A stretch of 64,000 bases of DNA from BRH-c25 sp012519325 (lineage in GTDB: Bacteria > Bacillota > Clostridia > Lutisporales > Lutisporaceae): the NCBI GenBank assembly GCA_050950645.1, contig JBMNHZ010000017.1, forward strand, positions 219,810 through 283,809. The letters are read 5' to 3'. Positions within the stretch are counted from its first letter, which is position 1, and each line of letters begins with the position of its first letter. Of this stretch, positions 1 to 9,049 are shown in pieces. The translations under genes and the position numbers were made by a program. The notes under the pieces were generated by a model, which saw only the letters and a program-made list of their open reading frames with translations, did no database searches and had not been told where the DNA came from.

Positions 1-713
1 TTATTCTGACAATACTTATATATTCATTGGTGATTGCTCCTGTTGCCGCTCCTATAATCGGTCAGGTGACAAAGGGAATGCCTGCGGATATGACAGGTAT
101 TAAAGCCGGAGAAAAGATAGTTAAGATAAATGATGTGGAAATAAACCACTGGAACGAAATAAAGCCGGAAATAGGAAAGCATGAAGGAGAACAGATAACT
201 GTTACGGTTGAGAAAAACGGAGTTCAAAGGGAAATAAAACTTGTGCCGGTTAAGAATCCAAATACGGAGGATATTGTAATCGGTGTATCTCAAAAGGTTT
301 CCATTGCCGGATTTTCGATTAAGGAAGGAATAAATACAACAGTTACCGTAACAAAAATGATGTTGAACTTCCTTGGACAGTTGGTTATGGGTAAAGCCGA
401 TACAAATGAAGTAAGCGGCCCCATATCAATAATTGTCTATATGAATGAAGCTGCCAAGACAGGTTTAATTAGCGTGCTTTACCTCACTGCAATAATAAGC
501 TTGAATCTTGGTATAATTAACCTTCTTCCTTTACCTGCTCTTGATGGAGGAAGGTTGTTATTCCTTTTTATTGAGCTTATAAGAAGAAAGCCTCTTCCTG
601 CGGAAAAGGAGGGAATGGTTCATTTTTTGGGGCTTGTAGCACTAATGGCACTTTCCGTATTTCTTATGTATAAGGACATAATAAGATTCAATTTAGTTGA
701 TATTTTTAGGTAG
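1..713 (+). CDS. rseP: RIP zinc metalloprotease (site-2 protease), C-terminal part
   Basis: The reading frame is open from the window edge, so the start and the N-terminal HExxH zinc site lie upstream. The visible part begins with a hydrophobic segment, followed by a PDZ domain at roughly residues 15-85 of the fragment, with GIKAGEKIVKIND as a typical PDZ strand-loop. A second membrane segment carries NLLPLPALDGGRLLF, the NxxPxPxLDGG motif that supplies the third zinc ligand in site-2 proteases, and a last membrane helix follows. The family cleaves transmembrane anti-sigma factors or signal peptide remnants in the membrane. ispG starts 7 bp downstream, as in many Firmicutes. Family assignment is firm; the physiological substrate is not visible. 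Confidence 0.93.
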   Translation, partial: ILTILIYSLVIAPVAAPIIGQVTKGMPADMTGIKAGEKIVKINDVEINHWNEIKPEIGKHEGEQITVTVEKNGVQREIKLVPVKNPNTEDIVIGVSQKVSIAGFSIKEGINTTVTVTKMMLNFLGQLVMGKADTNEVSGPISIIVYMNEAAKTGLISVLYLTAIISLNLGIINLLPLPALDGGRLLFLFIELIRRKPLPAEKEGMVHFLGLVALMALSVFLMYKDIIRFNLVDIFR

Positions 714-720
714 GTCGATT

Positions 721-1782
721 ATGGGTAAATATACGAAAAAATTAAGAATAGGCAGCAAATATGTTGGGGGCGGTGAGCCGGTCCTTGTGCAATCCATGAC
801 CAATACCAAAACACAGGATGCGGTGTCCACCATAGAGCAGATTAAGAGGCTTGAGGCTTCAGGCTGTGACATTGTCAGAGTTGCGGTACCCGACATGAAG
901 GCTGCCGAAGCAATAAAGGAAATTAAGCGCAAAATCTCAATACCTTTAGTAGCTGATATTCATTTTGACTATAGGCTTGCTATACAATCAATCATCAACG
1001 GAGCCGACAAGATAAGAATAAATCCGGGAAACATAGGAGACAGTGAAAGAGTCAGGAAGGTTGTTGAAGCTGCTAAAGAAAGAGGTATACCTATCAGAAT
1101 CGGTATTAATTCGGGTTCTCTGGAAAAGGAAATACTTGAGAAGCATGGGAGCCCTACAGCCGATGCACTGGTAGAAAGCGCTTTGAATAATATTAGGCTC
1201 ATTGAGTCTATGGACTTTAAAGACATAGTTATATCAATAAAATCATCAGATGTGCTTCTGACAATAGACAGTTATATGAGAATTTCCAAAGTGACGGATT
1301 ATCCGCTTCATTTGGGAATAACTGAAGCAGGAACATTGCTTTCCGGCTCCGTAAAATCTTCGGTAGGGCTGGGTATACTGCTGTATAATGGTATAGGAGA
1401 TACCATCAGGGTATCATTGACAGGAGATCCCGTGGAAGAGATACATACCGCAATAGAGATACTTAGGAGTCTGAAACTTATTAATGAAGGTATAGAGATA
1501 ATATCCTGCCCCACTTGCGGGAGGACCTGCGTTGACCTTATAAAAATTGTTGAAGAGGTTGAGAAAAGAATAAAGGGAATACAGGTAAAAAAACCCATGA
1601 AGCTTGCCGTTATGGGGTGTGCAGTTAACGGGCCCGGTGAAGCCAGAGAAGCCGATTTGGGTATCGCAGGTGGAAAGGGAGAGTTTCTGTTGTTCCATAA
1701 AGGAAAAATAATGGGAAAAATACATCAGGATAAAATAATAGATGAACTGATAAGGGAAGTAGAAGCCTTTCAATCCGTATAA
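721..1782 (+). CDS. ispG: 4-hydroxy-3-methylbut-2-enyl diphosphate synthase
   Basis: 353 residues, the normal size for the short bacterial form. IspG converts methylerythritol cyclodiphosphate to HMBPP in the MEP isoprenoid pathway, using a 4Fe-4S cluster. The N-terminal TIM barrel shows VLVQSMTNT and VADIHFDY. The C-terminal cluster-binding part shows CPTCGRT and MGCAVNGPGEA, which supply the three cysteines and the conserved Glu. An in-frame TTG at 697 would overlap rseP, but ATG 721 (MGKYTKK) has an AGGTAGG-like site just upstream and is preferred. It probably forms one operon with rseP. Confidence 0.96.
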   Translation: MGKYTKKLRIGSKYVGGGEPVLVQSMTNTKTQDAVSTIEQIKRLEASGCDIVRVAVPDMKAAEAIKEIKRKISIPLVADIHFDYRLAIQSIINGADKIRINPGNIGDSERVRKVVEAAKERGIPIRIGINSGSLEKEILEKHGSPTADALVESALNNIRLIESMDFKDIVISIKSSDVLLTIDSYMRISKVTDYPLHLGITEAGTLLSGSVKSSVGLGILLYNGIGDTIRVSLTGDPVEEIHTAIEILRSLKLINEGIEIISCPTCGRTCVDLIKIVEEVEKRIKGIQVKKPMKLAVMGCAVNGPGEAREADLGIAGGKGEFLLFHKGKIMGKIHQDKIIDELIREVEAFQSV

Positions 1783-1838
1783 ATTATACATGCTATGCCA
1801 TATAATAATTAAGAGGATTCGCGAAGGAGGAAACGACA

Positions 1839-2489
1839 ATGAATGTAACTGCGGTAATTCCTGCTTACAATGAAGAACATACAATTGCCGGCGTAGTAAA
1901 TTGTGTAAAAGGAATTGATAAAATTCAAAAAGTAATAGTGGTAAGTGACGGTTCAACAGACAGGACTGCTGAAATTGCAAAAAAGTGCGGTGCTGAAGTA
2001 ATAGAGCTTAATGAAAATATCGGCAAAGGCGGTGCAATTAAAGCAGGCATAGATGAATGCGGAACTGAGGTAATATTATTTTTGGATGCGGACTTGATAG
2101 GACTTACAAAAAAACATGTGTTGGATCTTATAGATCCTGTCATAAGTGACAAGGCGGATATGACCATAGGAATATTTAAAAACGGAAGAATGGTAACAGA
2201 CCTTGCCCAGAAAGTAACACCATATCTTTCAGGGCAGAGAGCAATTAAAAAATCAATTATTGATAGAATTCCGAATATGGATATAACCAGATACGGTGTA
2301 GAGGTTGCATTAACAAAATATGTTGATAAATCTTCCGCCAGAGTTCTTGAGGTAGATCTTCCGGACATGACTCATGTAACAAAGGAAGAAAAGCTTGGAA
2401 TTATTAAAGGTGTACAGGCACGTATTAAGATGTATTGGGATATTGTCAAGATTCTGAGCAGCTATAATCTGAAAAAGGAATTAAAGTAA
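1839..2489 (+). CDS. Family 2 glycosyltransferase (DPM1-like)
   Basis: 216 residues. It opens with VTAVIPAYNEEHTI, the GT2 nucleotide-sugar binding start, followed by VSDGSTDRT and an LFLDADL motif that is the DxD-type metal site. No membrane segment is seen, so it is probably a soluble or peripheral enzyme that transfers a sugar to a lipid or polymer. The acceptor cannot be told from sequence. GAAGGAGG lies 8 bases before the ATG. It sits between ispG and polC, a place often held by a small glycosyltransferase in Clostridia. Confidence 0.85.
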   Translation: MNVTAVIPAYNEEHTIAGVVNCVKGIDKIQKVIVVSDGSTDRTAEIAKKCGAEVIELNENIGKGGAIKAGIDECGTEVILFLDADLIGLTKKHVLDLIDPVISDKADMTIGIFKNGRMVTDLAQKVTPYLSGQRAIKKSIIDRIPNMDITRYGVEVALTKYVDKSSARVLEVDLPDMTHVTKEEKLGIIKGVQARIKMYWDIVKILSSYNLKKELK

Positions 2490-2502
2490 CCCGGAGGTTG
2501 AT

Positions 2503-5500
2503 ATGCAAATTAATCTATACAAGGACAAGTTCGAACTAAAAAAAATTAGGATTTTGAAAAAAGCAAGGGAATGGGAGCTTATAATTAGCTTAAAGGGGGC
2601 TGTTTCCATTTCTGAACTGGGAGAAATTGAATCTACCATAGCAAAATATTTTAAGCTGAATAAAGCAAGAATTGTTATTGATAAATCATCTGCAAATACC
2701 GGTACAGATGAGTACATTAAGTTGAACTGGGAAGATTTAAAAAAAGCAGTAATGGCCAGCAACCCGTCTTTCACGGGTTTTCTTATAGATGCGAATGCCA
2801 GGCTTGAAAACAACATCATTAAAATCATGGTGAATTCAGAAGAAGCAGTAAAATATCTAACTTCAAAAAAATGTAATGATATTATTGCCCGGTATATTAA
2901 TGACTATTTCCATAACAACCTTCATGTATTGATATGTGTTGATAATGAAGAGAAACTATGCGAGGATGAGTATTTGAAGTGCTATTTTGAAGAAGAAAAG
3001 AAAATGGTGGCTGAAGCTCTGAAACACGCAAAAAATTGTAGTAGGGACAATCAAGAGAAGAATATGGAATACTTGATAATGGGCAGGCCTTTTAAAGACG
3101 CTCCTGTCAGCATTGCGTCAATAGCTGAGGATTCGGGAAGGGTTGCAATACAGGGATGCATATTCAATACAGAGATTAAAACACTTAATAGCGGAAAGAC
3201 CATAATATCCTTTAACATTACGGACAATACCAATTCAATTACTGCAAAAATATTTGTAAGAGAAGAAAATGATTTCGCCAGACTGGCTTCAAATATTACC
3301 AACGGAAGATATGTAGCAGTAAAAGGAGATGTACAATACGACAAATATATTAAAGAACTGGTAATATACCCTAGTTGCATTGTATCGGCAGAGAAATCAA
3401 TTCGAACTGACAATGCTGAGGTAAAGAGAGTAGAGCTTCATGCCCATACCGGTATGAGCGCCATGGATGGAATCTGTTCTGCTTCAGACCTGGTAAAAAA
3501 GGCGAAAACTTGGGGACATAAGGCAATTGCTATTACCGACCACGGTGTGGTCCAGGCATTTCCGGAAGCCTATGAAGCGTCTAAAATCCACGGAGTTAAG
3601 ATAATATACGGGGTTGAAGGCTACTTTGTCAATGACGGAGTACCGGCAGTATATAATGCAGTAAGCAGAAGCTTTGATGAGGAATTCACAGTATTTGATA
3701 TTGAGACTACGGGACTTTCACCTATAAAGGATAAAATAACTGAAATCGGTGCAGTTAAAATTAAAAATGGGAAAATTATGGACAAGTTCTCCGAACTAAT
3801 TAATCCTGAAATTCCTATCCCTGAAAATATTACAAGACTGACAGGAATAACTGACAGCATGGTTAAGGATAAAGCAAATATCAAGGAAATACTGCCAAGG
3901 TTTCTTGATTTTGCGGGTGATTCACCGTTAATAGCCCATAATGCAAACTTTGACAGCGGCTTCATAAGGGCAAAAGCATCAGAAATGGGAGTAAAATTGA
4001 ATAATACAATAATTGACACCCTTCAACTGTCAAGACTACTGCTTAAAGGTTTAAAGAGACATAAGCTGGATATTGTCTGTGAACACCTTGGAATAGGGCT
4101 TGAAAACCATCATAGAGCTGCCGATGACGCAGAAGCAACCGCAAAGATAATGCTGAAGTTTATTGAAATGTTGAAAAACAAAGGTATTGATAATATTGCT
4201 GATATAAACAGGCTTTCCATGTCAGGAAAAAGCTATAAAACAGGAGAAGCCTACCATATTGTTCTTTTAGTCAAGAATATGACAGGGCTGAGGAATCTGT
4301 ACAAGTTAATATCCATGTCCCATCTGGATTACTTCTATAAGAGGCCAAGGCTGCCCAAAAGCATGCTGACTCAATACCGTGAAGGCCTATTAATCGGTTC
4401 TGCCTGTGAAAAAGGTGAAGTATTCAGGAATATACTTAACAACCTGGATGAAAACACAATTATTGAAAATGCAAGGTTCTATGACTATCTTGAAATACAG
4501 CCCAACGGAAATAATGAATTCCTGATCCGAAACGGAATGATTGCTAATAAATCGGAGCTTGAAGCAATAAACAAACGGATTGTTGAACTGGGAAAAACGT
4601 TAAATAAAATGGTAGTTGCTACAGGAGATGTACATTTCCTTGAGCCTGAGGATGAAATATACAGACGCATAATAATGGCAGGACAGGGATATGCAGATGC
4701 AGATGAACAGGCACCGCTGTACTTTAAGACCACGGATGAAATGATGAAAGAATTTGAGTATCTCGGCAGAGAAACCGCTTATTCGTTGGTGGTGCGGAAT
4801 CCCAACAGGATATTGGAACAAATTGAGGACATCATTCCAATTCCGGAGAATACATATCCGCCCAAAATTGAAGGAGCCGAAGAGCAAATTAAGGAAATGG
4901 CCATGAGAAAAGCCCATGCCCTATATGGAGAGATACTTCCGGAGGTTGTGGAAAAAAGATTGGAAAAGGAGCTTAACTCAATTATAAACAACGGTTATGC
5001 CGTAATGTATCTTATAGCACATAAGCTTGTTGCAAAGTCTCTGGAGGACGGTTATCTGGTAGGCTCAAGAGGTTCCGTAGGCTCTTCCTTTGCTGCCACA
5101 ATGTGTGATATTACCGAAGTCAATCCGCTGCCTCCCCATTATCTGTGTCCCGAATGCAAGTATTCCCGCTTTTTCCTTGATGGTTCAATAGAATCGGGAG
5201 CTGATCTCAGTGACGATAATTGCCCCAAGTGCGGATCACCGCTTAAAAAAGACGGTCATGATATACCTTTTGAAATGTTCCTGGGTTTTGAGGGGGACAA
5301 GGAACCCGATATTGATCTGAATTTTGCCGGGGAATACCAGCCTGAAGCCCATAAATACACTGAAGAACTATTTGGAAAGGGGAATGTCTTCAGAGCAGGT
5401 ACAATAGGTACAATAGCAGAAAAGACGGCTTATGGTTTCATTAAAAAGTACTATGATGAAAAAGGGATAAGAATAAACAATGCGGAAACAAACAGGCTTA

Positions 5501-6750
5501 TCAAGGGCTGTACCGGAATAAAGAGGACAACGGGACAGCACCCGGGGGGAGTAATGATAGTACCGGATTACACGGATATATATAACTTTACTCCCATTCA
5601 GAGACCGGCTGACGACACTGGCTCCAGTATAATAACTACACATTTTGACTATCATTCCATAAGCGGGAGGCTGCTTAAGCTGGACATACTGGGCCACGAC
5701 GTCCCTTCAATGATAAAAATGCTTGAGGATATAACAGGCTTCAGTGTTAACAATATACCCCTGGATGACTCTAAGACTATGAGCCTGTTTACAACAACAG
5801 ATGCACTTGGAATTATTCTTGAAGAAATTGACTGCAAGGTTGGAAGTCTTGGAATACCTGAATTCGGTACAAAATTCGTACGGCAGATGCTTATGGACAC
5901 AAAACCCTGCACCTTTGCCGAGCTGGTGAGGATTTCAGGTCTTTCCCACGGCACAGATGTATGGCTTAATAACGCTCAGGAACTGATAAAAAGCGGCACT
6001 GCAACCCTTAAGGAAGTCATCGCTACAAGGGATGACATAATGCTTTTCCTTATATATAAGGGAATGAACCCCAGGATGTCCTTCAAAATTGCGGAAAATG
6101 TCAGGAAAGGTAAAGGCCTGACCCCTGAACATGAAGAAGCCATGAAAGAACAGGGTATTCCGAAATGGTACATAGAATCTTGTAAAAAGGTAAAATATCT
6201 GTTTCCAAAGGCTCATGCTACGGCATATGTTATGATGTCCTTCAGGGTTGCATATTACAAGGTATATTATCCGGAAGCCTTCTATGCCACTTACTTTACA
6301 GCAAAGCTGGACGATTTTGACGCTGATTTGTTCATAGAGGGCAGGGAAGCTATAAAGGCAAAGTGGATAGAAATCGACAGATTGGGGAATAATGCAACTG
6401 CTAAGGAGAAAAACCTTATGACACTTATAGAGGTGGTTTATGAAATGTATCTTCGGGGTATAAAACTTTTGCCCGTTGACCTTTATAAATCCGATGCAAA
6501 GAAATTTGCGGTAACAAAGGAAGGGATTCTGCCTCCACTGGCTTCACTGCAGGGAGTAGGCACAAGTGCCGCACAGAATATAGTATGCGCAAGAGAAGAA
6601 TCCAACTTCATATCCATAGACGATCTGCGTGAAAGAGCAAGAATCTCCAAAACAGTTATAGAAATAATGAAGAATCACGGATGCCTGAAAGGACTTCCTG
6701 AAAGCAATCAGTTAAGTATGTTCTCAGCCGGGGGAAGTCTGCAAGTATAA
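2503..6750 (+). CDS. polC: DNA polymerase III alpha subunit, Gram-positive type
   Basis: 1415 residues, full length for PolC, the replicative polymerase with built-in proofreading. Domain order: N-terminal region; an OB fold (about 205-300); a PHP domain starting RVELHAHTGMSAMDG (about 310); a DnaQ-type 3'-5' exonuclease inserted in PHP with FDIETTGLS and NHHRAADDAEAT (about 400-560); then the C-family polymerase with the active-site GSRGSVGSSF loop (about 855), a CPECKY/CPKCGS zinc pair, and TTGQHPGGVM. A helix-hairpin-helix region follows near residue 1350 (LASLQGVGTSAA). CCGGAGG precedes the ATG. It is followed by a promoter and leader for the next operon. Confidence 0.97.
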   Translation: MQINLYKDKFELKKIRILKKAREWELIISLKGAVSISELGEIESTIAKYFKLNKARIVIDKSSANTGTDEYIKLNWEDLKKAVMASNPSFTGFLIDANARLENNIIKIMVNSEEAVKYLTSKKCNDIIARYINDYFHNNLHVLICVDNEEKLCEDEYLKCYFEEEKKMVAEALKHAKNCSRDNQEKNMEYLIMGRPFKDAPVSIASIAEDSGRVAIQGCIFNTEIKTLNSGKTIISFNITDNTNSITAKIFVREENDFARLASNITNGRYVAVKGDVQYDKYIKELVIYPSCIVSAEKSIRTDNAEVKRVELHAHTGMSAMDGICSASDLVKKAKTWGHKAIAITDHGVVQAFPEAYEASKIHGVKIIYGVEGYFVNDGVPAVYNAVSRSFDEEFTVFDIETTGLSPIKDKITEIGAVKIKNGKIMDKFSELINPEIPIPENITRLTGITDSMVKDKANIKEILPRFLDFAGDSPLIAHNANFDSGFIRAKASEMGVKLNNTIIDTLQLSRLLLKGLKRHKLDIVCEHLGIGLENHHRAADDAEATAKIMLKFIEMLKNKGIDNIADINRLSMSGKSYKTGEAYHIVLLVKNMTGLRNLYKLISMSHLDYFYKRPRLPKSMLTQYREGLLIGSACEKGEVFRNILNNLDENTIIENARFYDYLEIQPNGNNEFLIRNGMIANKSELEAINKRIVELGKTLNKMVVATGDVHFLEPEDEIYRRIIMAGQGYADADEQAPLYFKTTDEMMKEFEYLGRETAYSLVVRNPNRILEQIEDIIPIPENTYPPKIEGAEEQIKEMAMRKAHALYGEILPEVVEKRLEKELNSIINNGYAVMYLIAHKLVAKSLEDGYLVGSRGSVGSSFAATMCDITEVNPLPPHYLCPECKYSRFFLDGSIESGADLSDDNCPKCGSPLKKDGHDIPFEMFLGFEGDKEPDIDLNFAGEYQPEAHKYTEELFGKGNVFRAGTIGTIAEKTAYGFIKKYYDEKGIRINNAETNRLIKGCTGIKRTTGQHPGGVMIVPDYTDIYNFTPIQRPADDTGSSIITTHFDYHSISGRLLKLDILGHDVPSMIKMLEDITGFSVNNIPLDDSKTMSLFTTTDALGIILEEIDCKVGSLGIPEFGTKFVRQMLMDTKPCTFAELVRISGLSHGTDVWLNNAQELIKSGTATLKEVIATRDDIMLFLIYKGMNPRMSFKIAENVRKGKGLTPEHEEAMKEQGIPKWYIESCKKVKYLFPKAHATAYVMMSFRVAYYKVYYPEAFYATYFTAKLDDFDADLFIEGREAIKAKWIEIDRLGNNATAKEKNLMTLIEVVYEMYLRGIKLLPVDLYKSDAKKFAVTKEGILPPLASLQGVGTSAAQNIVCAREESNFISIDDLRERARISKTVIEIMKNHGCLKGLPESNQLSMFSAGGSLQV

Positions 6751-6763
6751 CAGAACACAAAAC

Positions 6764-6792
6764 TTGCATATAATAGCAAAGAGTGATATAAT
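6764..6792 (+). promoter_or_regulatory. Sigma-A type promoter of the rimP-nusA-infB operon
   Basis: TTGCAT (6764-6769) and TATAAT (6787-6792) are separated by 17 bp. This is the only well-formed promoter in the gap between polC and rimP, and it gives a leader of about 100 nt. Confidence 0.65.
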
Positions 6793-6824
6793 TTTTTCGA
6801 GTACTATTAAGCGACTTAATTACC

Positions 6825-6845
6825 AGAGTGGGCAAATCCCACTCT
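6825..6845 (+). promoter_or_regulatory. rimP leader hairpin (attenuator-like)
   Basis: AGAGTGGG (6825-6832) pairs perfectly with CCCACTCT (6838-6845) around a 5-nt loop. The next bases are TTCGT, a poor U-tract, so it may be a weak or regulated terminator. It lies about 55 nt upstream of the rimP start, inside the leader made by the 6764 promoter. A similar GAGTGGG hairpin before rimP is familiar from other Firmicutes (from memory, not searched). Confidence 0.5.
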
Positions 6846-6900
6846 TTCGTATTAATATGAGTAGAATTAGTCAAAATATCACATAAAGGAGAGTGATAAT

Positions 6901-7362
6901 ATGACAAAGAGAAGAATTGAAGATATTGTATATGAACTGGCAAGACCTATAATTGATAGAAAAAACTTCGAGCTTGTAGAAATTGAGTATAAGAAGGAAG
7001 GACAGGACTGGTTCCTCAGAGTATACATAGACAAAGAAGGTGGAATAACAATAGATGACTGCCAGTCTGTCAGCGAAGAGCTAAGCGATTTGCTTGATGA
7101 AGCTGACCCGATAGAACAATCTTATATATTTGAGGTTTCCTCCCCTGGAATAGACAGGCCCTTGAAGACAGACAGGGACTACAGGAAGAACATTGGAAAA
7201 CCCATTGAAATTAAGCTTTTTTCACCAATGAATGGAAAGAAGGTTATAGAAGGTATTCTTAAAGGGCATACGGAAGCAGTCGTTGAAATAGAAGTTGATG
7301 GAAAACCAATAGATGTTGAAAAAAGTTCAATTGCCTTAATAAAACCAATAGTAAAGTTTTAA
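6901..7362 (+). CDS. rimP: Ribosome maturation factor RimP
   Basis: 153 residues. The protein assists maturation of the 30S subunit. The N-terminal domain contains FELVEIEYKKEG and LRVYIDKEGGITIDDC; the middle holds YIFEVSSPGIDRPLK, the family signature, and the C-terminal SH3-like part ends VEKSSIALIKPIV. AAAGGAGAG precedes the ATG. It is the first gene of the classical rimP-nusA-ylxR-ylxQ-infB operon. Confidence 0.95.
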   Translation: MTKRRIEDIVYELARPIIDRKNFELVEIEYKKEGQDWFLRVYIDKEGGITIDDCQSVSEELSDLLDEADPIEQSYIFEVSSPGIDRPLKTDRDYRKNIGKPIEIKLFSPMNGKKVIEGILKGHTEAVVEIEVDGKPIDVEKSSIALIKPIVKF

Positions 7363-7390
7363 TAAATTATTGTATAGGAGGGAGCAATAA

Positions 7391-8431
7391 ATGAATGGAG
7401 AGTTTCTCCTAGCACTGGATCAAATAGAAAAAGAAAAAGGAATTTCAAAAGAGCTGCTTATAGATGCAATAGATGTTGCACTGGTTTCAGCATTCAAAAA
7501 AAATTTTGGAACCTCGCAGAATGTCAAGGTTGAAATAAACAGAGAAACAGGGGAAGTTGACGTTTATGCACTTAAAACAGTGGTTGAAGAAGTTGAGAAT
7601 GAATTTCTGCAGATTAGCCTGCAGGACGCAAAGGCAATAAGCAGAAACTATGAAATCGGTGATATTGTTGAAACAAAGGTCACTCCCAAGAATTTCGGCA
7701 GGATAGCAGCTCAAACGGCTAAGCAGGTGGTGGTCCAGAGGATTCGCGAGGCGGAAAGAGGTATCATATTCGATGAATTTATTAGCAGGGAAAATGAAAT
7801 AGTTACAGGACTTATACAGAGAAAGGAAAAAAGCAGTGTTTTCATTGATCTGGGCAAAACCGAAGCAATTTTGGGTCCCGGGGAGCAGACACCTAACGAA
7901 GTATACAATATCGGCGACAGGATTAAGACTTACATTGTAGAAGTAAAGAAGACAACAAAAGGGCCTCAAATAGTACTGTCAAGGACACATCCGGGACTTG
8001 TCAAGAGACTTTTTGAATTGGAGGTTCCGGAAATACAAAGCGGAATTGTTGAGATAAAAAGCATAGCAAGAGAAGCAGGATCAAGAACAAAAATAGCCGT
8101 ATTCTCTCATGATAAGAATGTCGAGCCTGTTGGAGCCTGTGTCGGTCAAAGGGGTCAAAGAGTCCAGGTAATAGTTGACGAACTCAGAGGAGAAAAAATA
8201 GATATTATTCAGTGGAGCGATGATCCTGAATTATTTGTCGGAAGCGCATTAAGCCCTGCAAAAGTAATTGAGGTAAATGCAGACAAAGAGACCAATTCAG
8301 CAAGAGTTATTGTGGAAGATTCGCAGCTATCGCTGGCTATAGGTAAGGAAGGACAGAATGCGAGACTGGCTGCAAAGCTTACCGGATGGAAAATTGACAT
8401 AAAGAGTCAATCACAGGTAACCGACATATGA
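7391..8431 (+). CDS. nusA: Transcription termination/antitermination factor NusA
   Basis: 346 residues, the short Gram-positive form without the acidic C-terminal repeats of E. coli NusA. It has an N-terminal RNA-polymerase-binding domain (about 1-125), an S1 domain starting IVTGLIQRKEKSSVFIDL (about 135), and two KH domains, the first with VGACVGQRGQRVQ and the second with LAIGKEGQNARLA. It controls pausing and intrinsic termination. GGAGGGAG lies 5 bases before the ATG. The stop codon overlaps the ribosome binding region of ylxR. Confidence 0.96.
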   Translation: MNGEFLLALDQIEKEKGISKELLIDAIDVALVSAFKKNFGTSQNVKVEINRETGEVDVYALKTVVEEVENEFLQISLQDAKAISRNYEIGDIVETKVTPKNFGRIAAQTAKQVVVQRIREAERGIIFDEFISRENEIVTGLIQRKEKSSVFIDLGKTEAILGPGEQTPNEVYNIGDRIKTYIVEVKKTTKGPQIVLSRTHPGLVKRLFELEVPEIQSGIVEIKSIAREAGSRTKIAVFSHDKNVEPVGACVGQRGQRVQVIVDELRGEKIDIIQWSDDPELFVGSALSPAKVIEVNADKETNSARVIVEDSQLSLAIGKEGQNARLAAKLTGWKIDIKSQSQVTDI

Positions 8432-8445
8432 AGGAGGTAGATTGT

Positions 8446-8715
8446 ATGGCAAAAAAAAGAAAAGTACCTCTCAGAAAATGTCTTGGCTGTAATGAAATGA
8501 AGCCTAAAAAGGAGCTTATCAGGATAGTGAGAAACCCTGAAGGGAATGTAGATATCGATAATATAGGGAAAGCTCACGGAAGAGGCTGCTATATATGTCC
8601 TGATATGAAATGCCTTGAATCTGCCATAAAGGCAAAAAGTGTAGAAAATGCATTGGAAGTTCCAGTAGGTGAAGATGTGTATAATAAAATAAGGATGCAG
8701 CTTACTAATGAATAA
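8446..8715 (+). CDS. ylxR: YlxR/RnpM family RNA-binding protein
   Basis: 89 residues from ATG 8446. An upstream in-frame ATG at 8428 is rejected because it would translate the AAGGAGG ribosome binding site itself. The family signature is complete: PLRKCLGCNEMKPKKEL at the start and GRGCYICPDMKCLE in the middle, the latter binding RNA. In B. subtilis this protein (RnpM) binds and modulates RNase P RNA. It overlaps the next gene, ylxQ, by 8 bp, indicating translational coupling. Confidence 0.93.
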   Translation: MAKKRKVPLRKCLGCNEMKPKKELIRIVRNPEGNVDIDNIGKAHGRGCYICPDMKCLESAIKAKSVENALEVPVGEDVYNKIRMQLTNE

Positions 8716-9049
8716 GGTATATTCAATGATAAGCCTTGCATACAAGGCTGGTAAACTGCTTACAGGCGAAGATGCCGTAAGGAATTCAATCAGAAGCGGC
8801 AGAGTGAGGCTAATTATAATTTCAGAGGACGCTTCTGACAATACTAAGAAGCACATAGGTAATTCTGCTGCATTTTATAATGTGCCCTGTATCATATGGG
8901 GAATGAAGAATGAATTCGGCAGCTGCATAGGGAAGAGTGCAAGGTCGGTATTAGGAATAACGGACGAAAACTTTGGCAGTGGAATTAGTGATAAACTTAT
9001 TGATGAAGTGAGAAAAAAAGAAAAACCTGGGGGTGGTTTTATTGAGTAA
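8708..9049 (+). CDS. ylxQ: L7Ae-family ribosomal protein-like (YlxQ)
   Basis: 113 residues. It has the L7Ae/L30e/S12e fold pattern with SLAYKAGKLLTGEDAV near the N terminus and RLIIISEDASDNTKK, typical of kink-turn RNA binding proteins. In Firmicutes this gene always sits between ylxR and infB. The role in ribosome biogenesis is inferred from family and place. It overlaps ylxR (8 bp) and infB (8 bp). Confidence 0.9.
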   Translation: MNKVYSMISLAYKAGKLLTGEDAVRNSIRSGRVRLIIISEDASDNTKKHIGNSAAFYNVPCIIWGMKNEFGSCIGKSARSVLGITDENFGSGISDKLIDEVRKKEKPGGGFIE

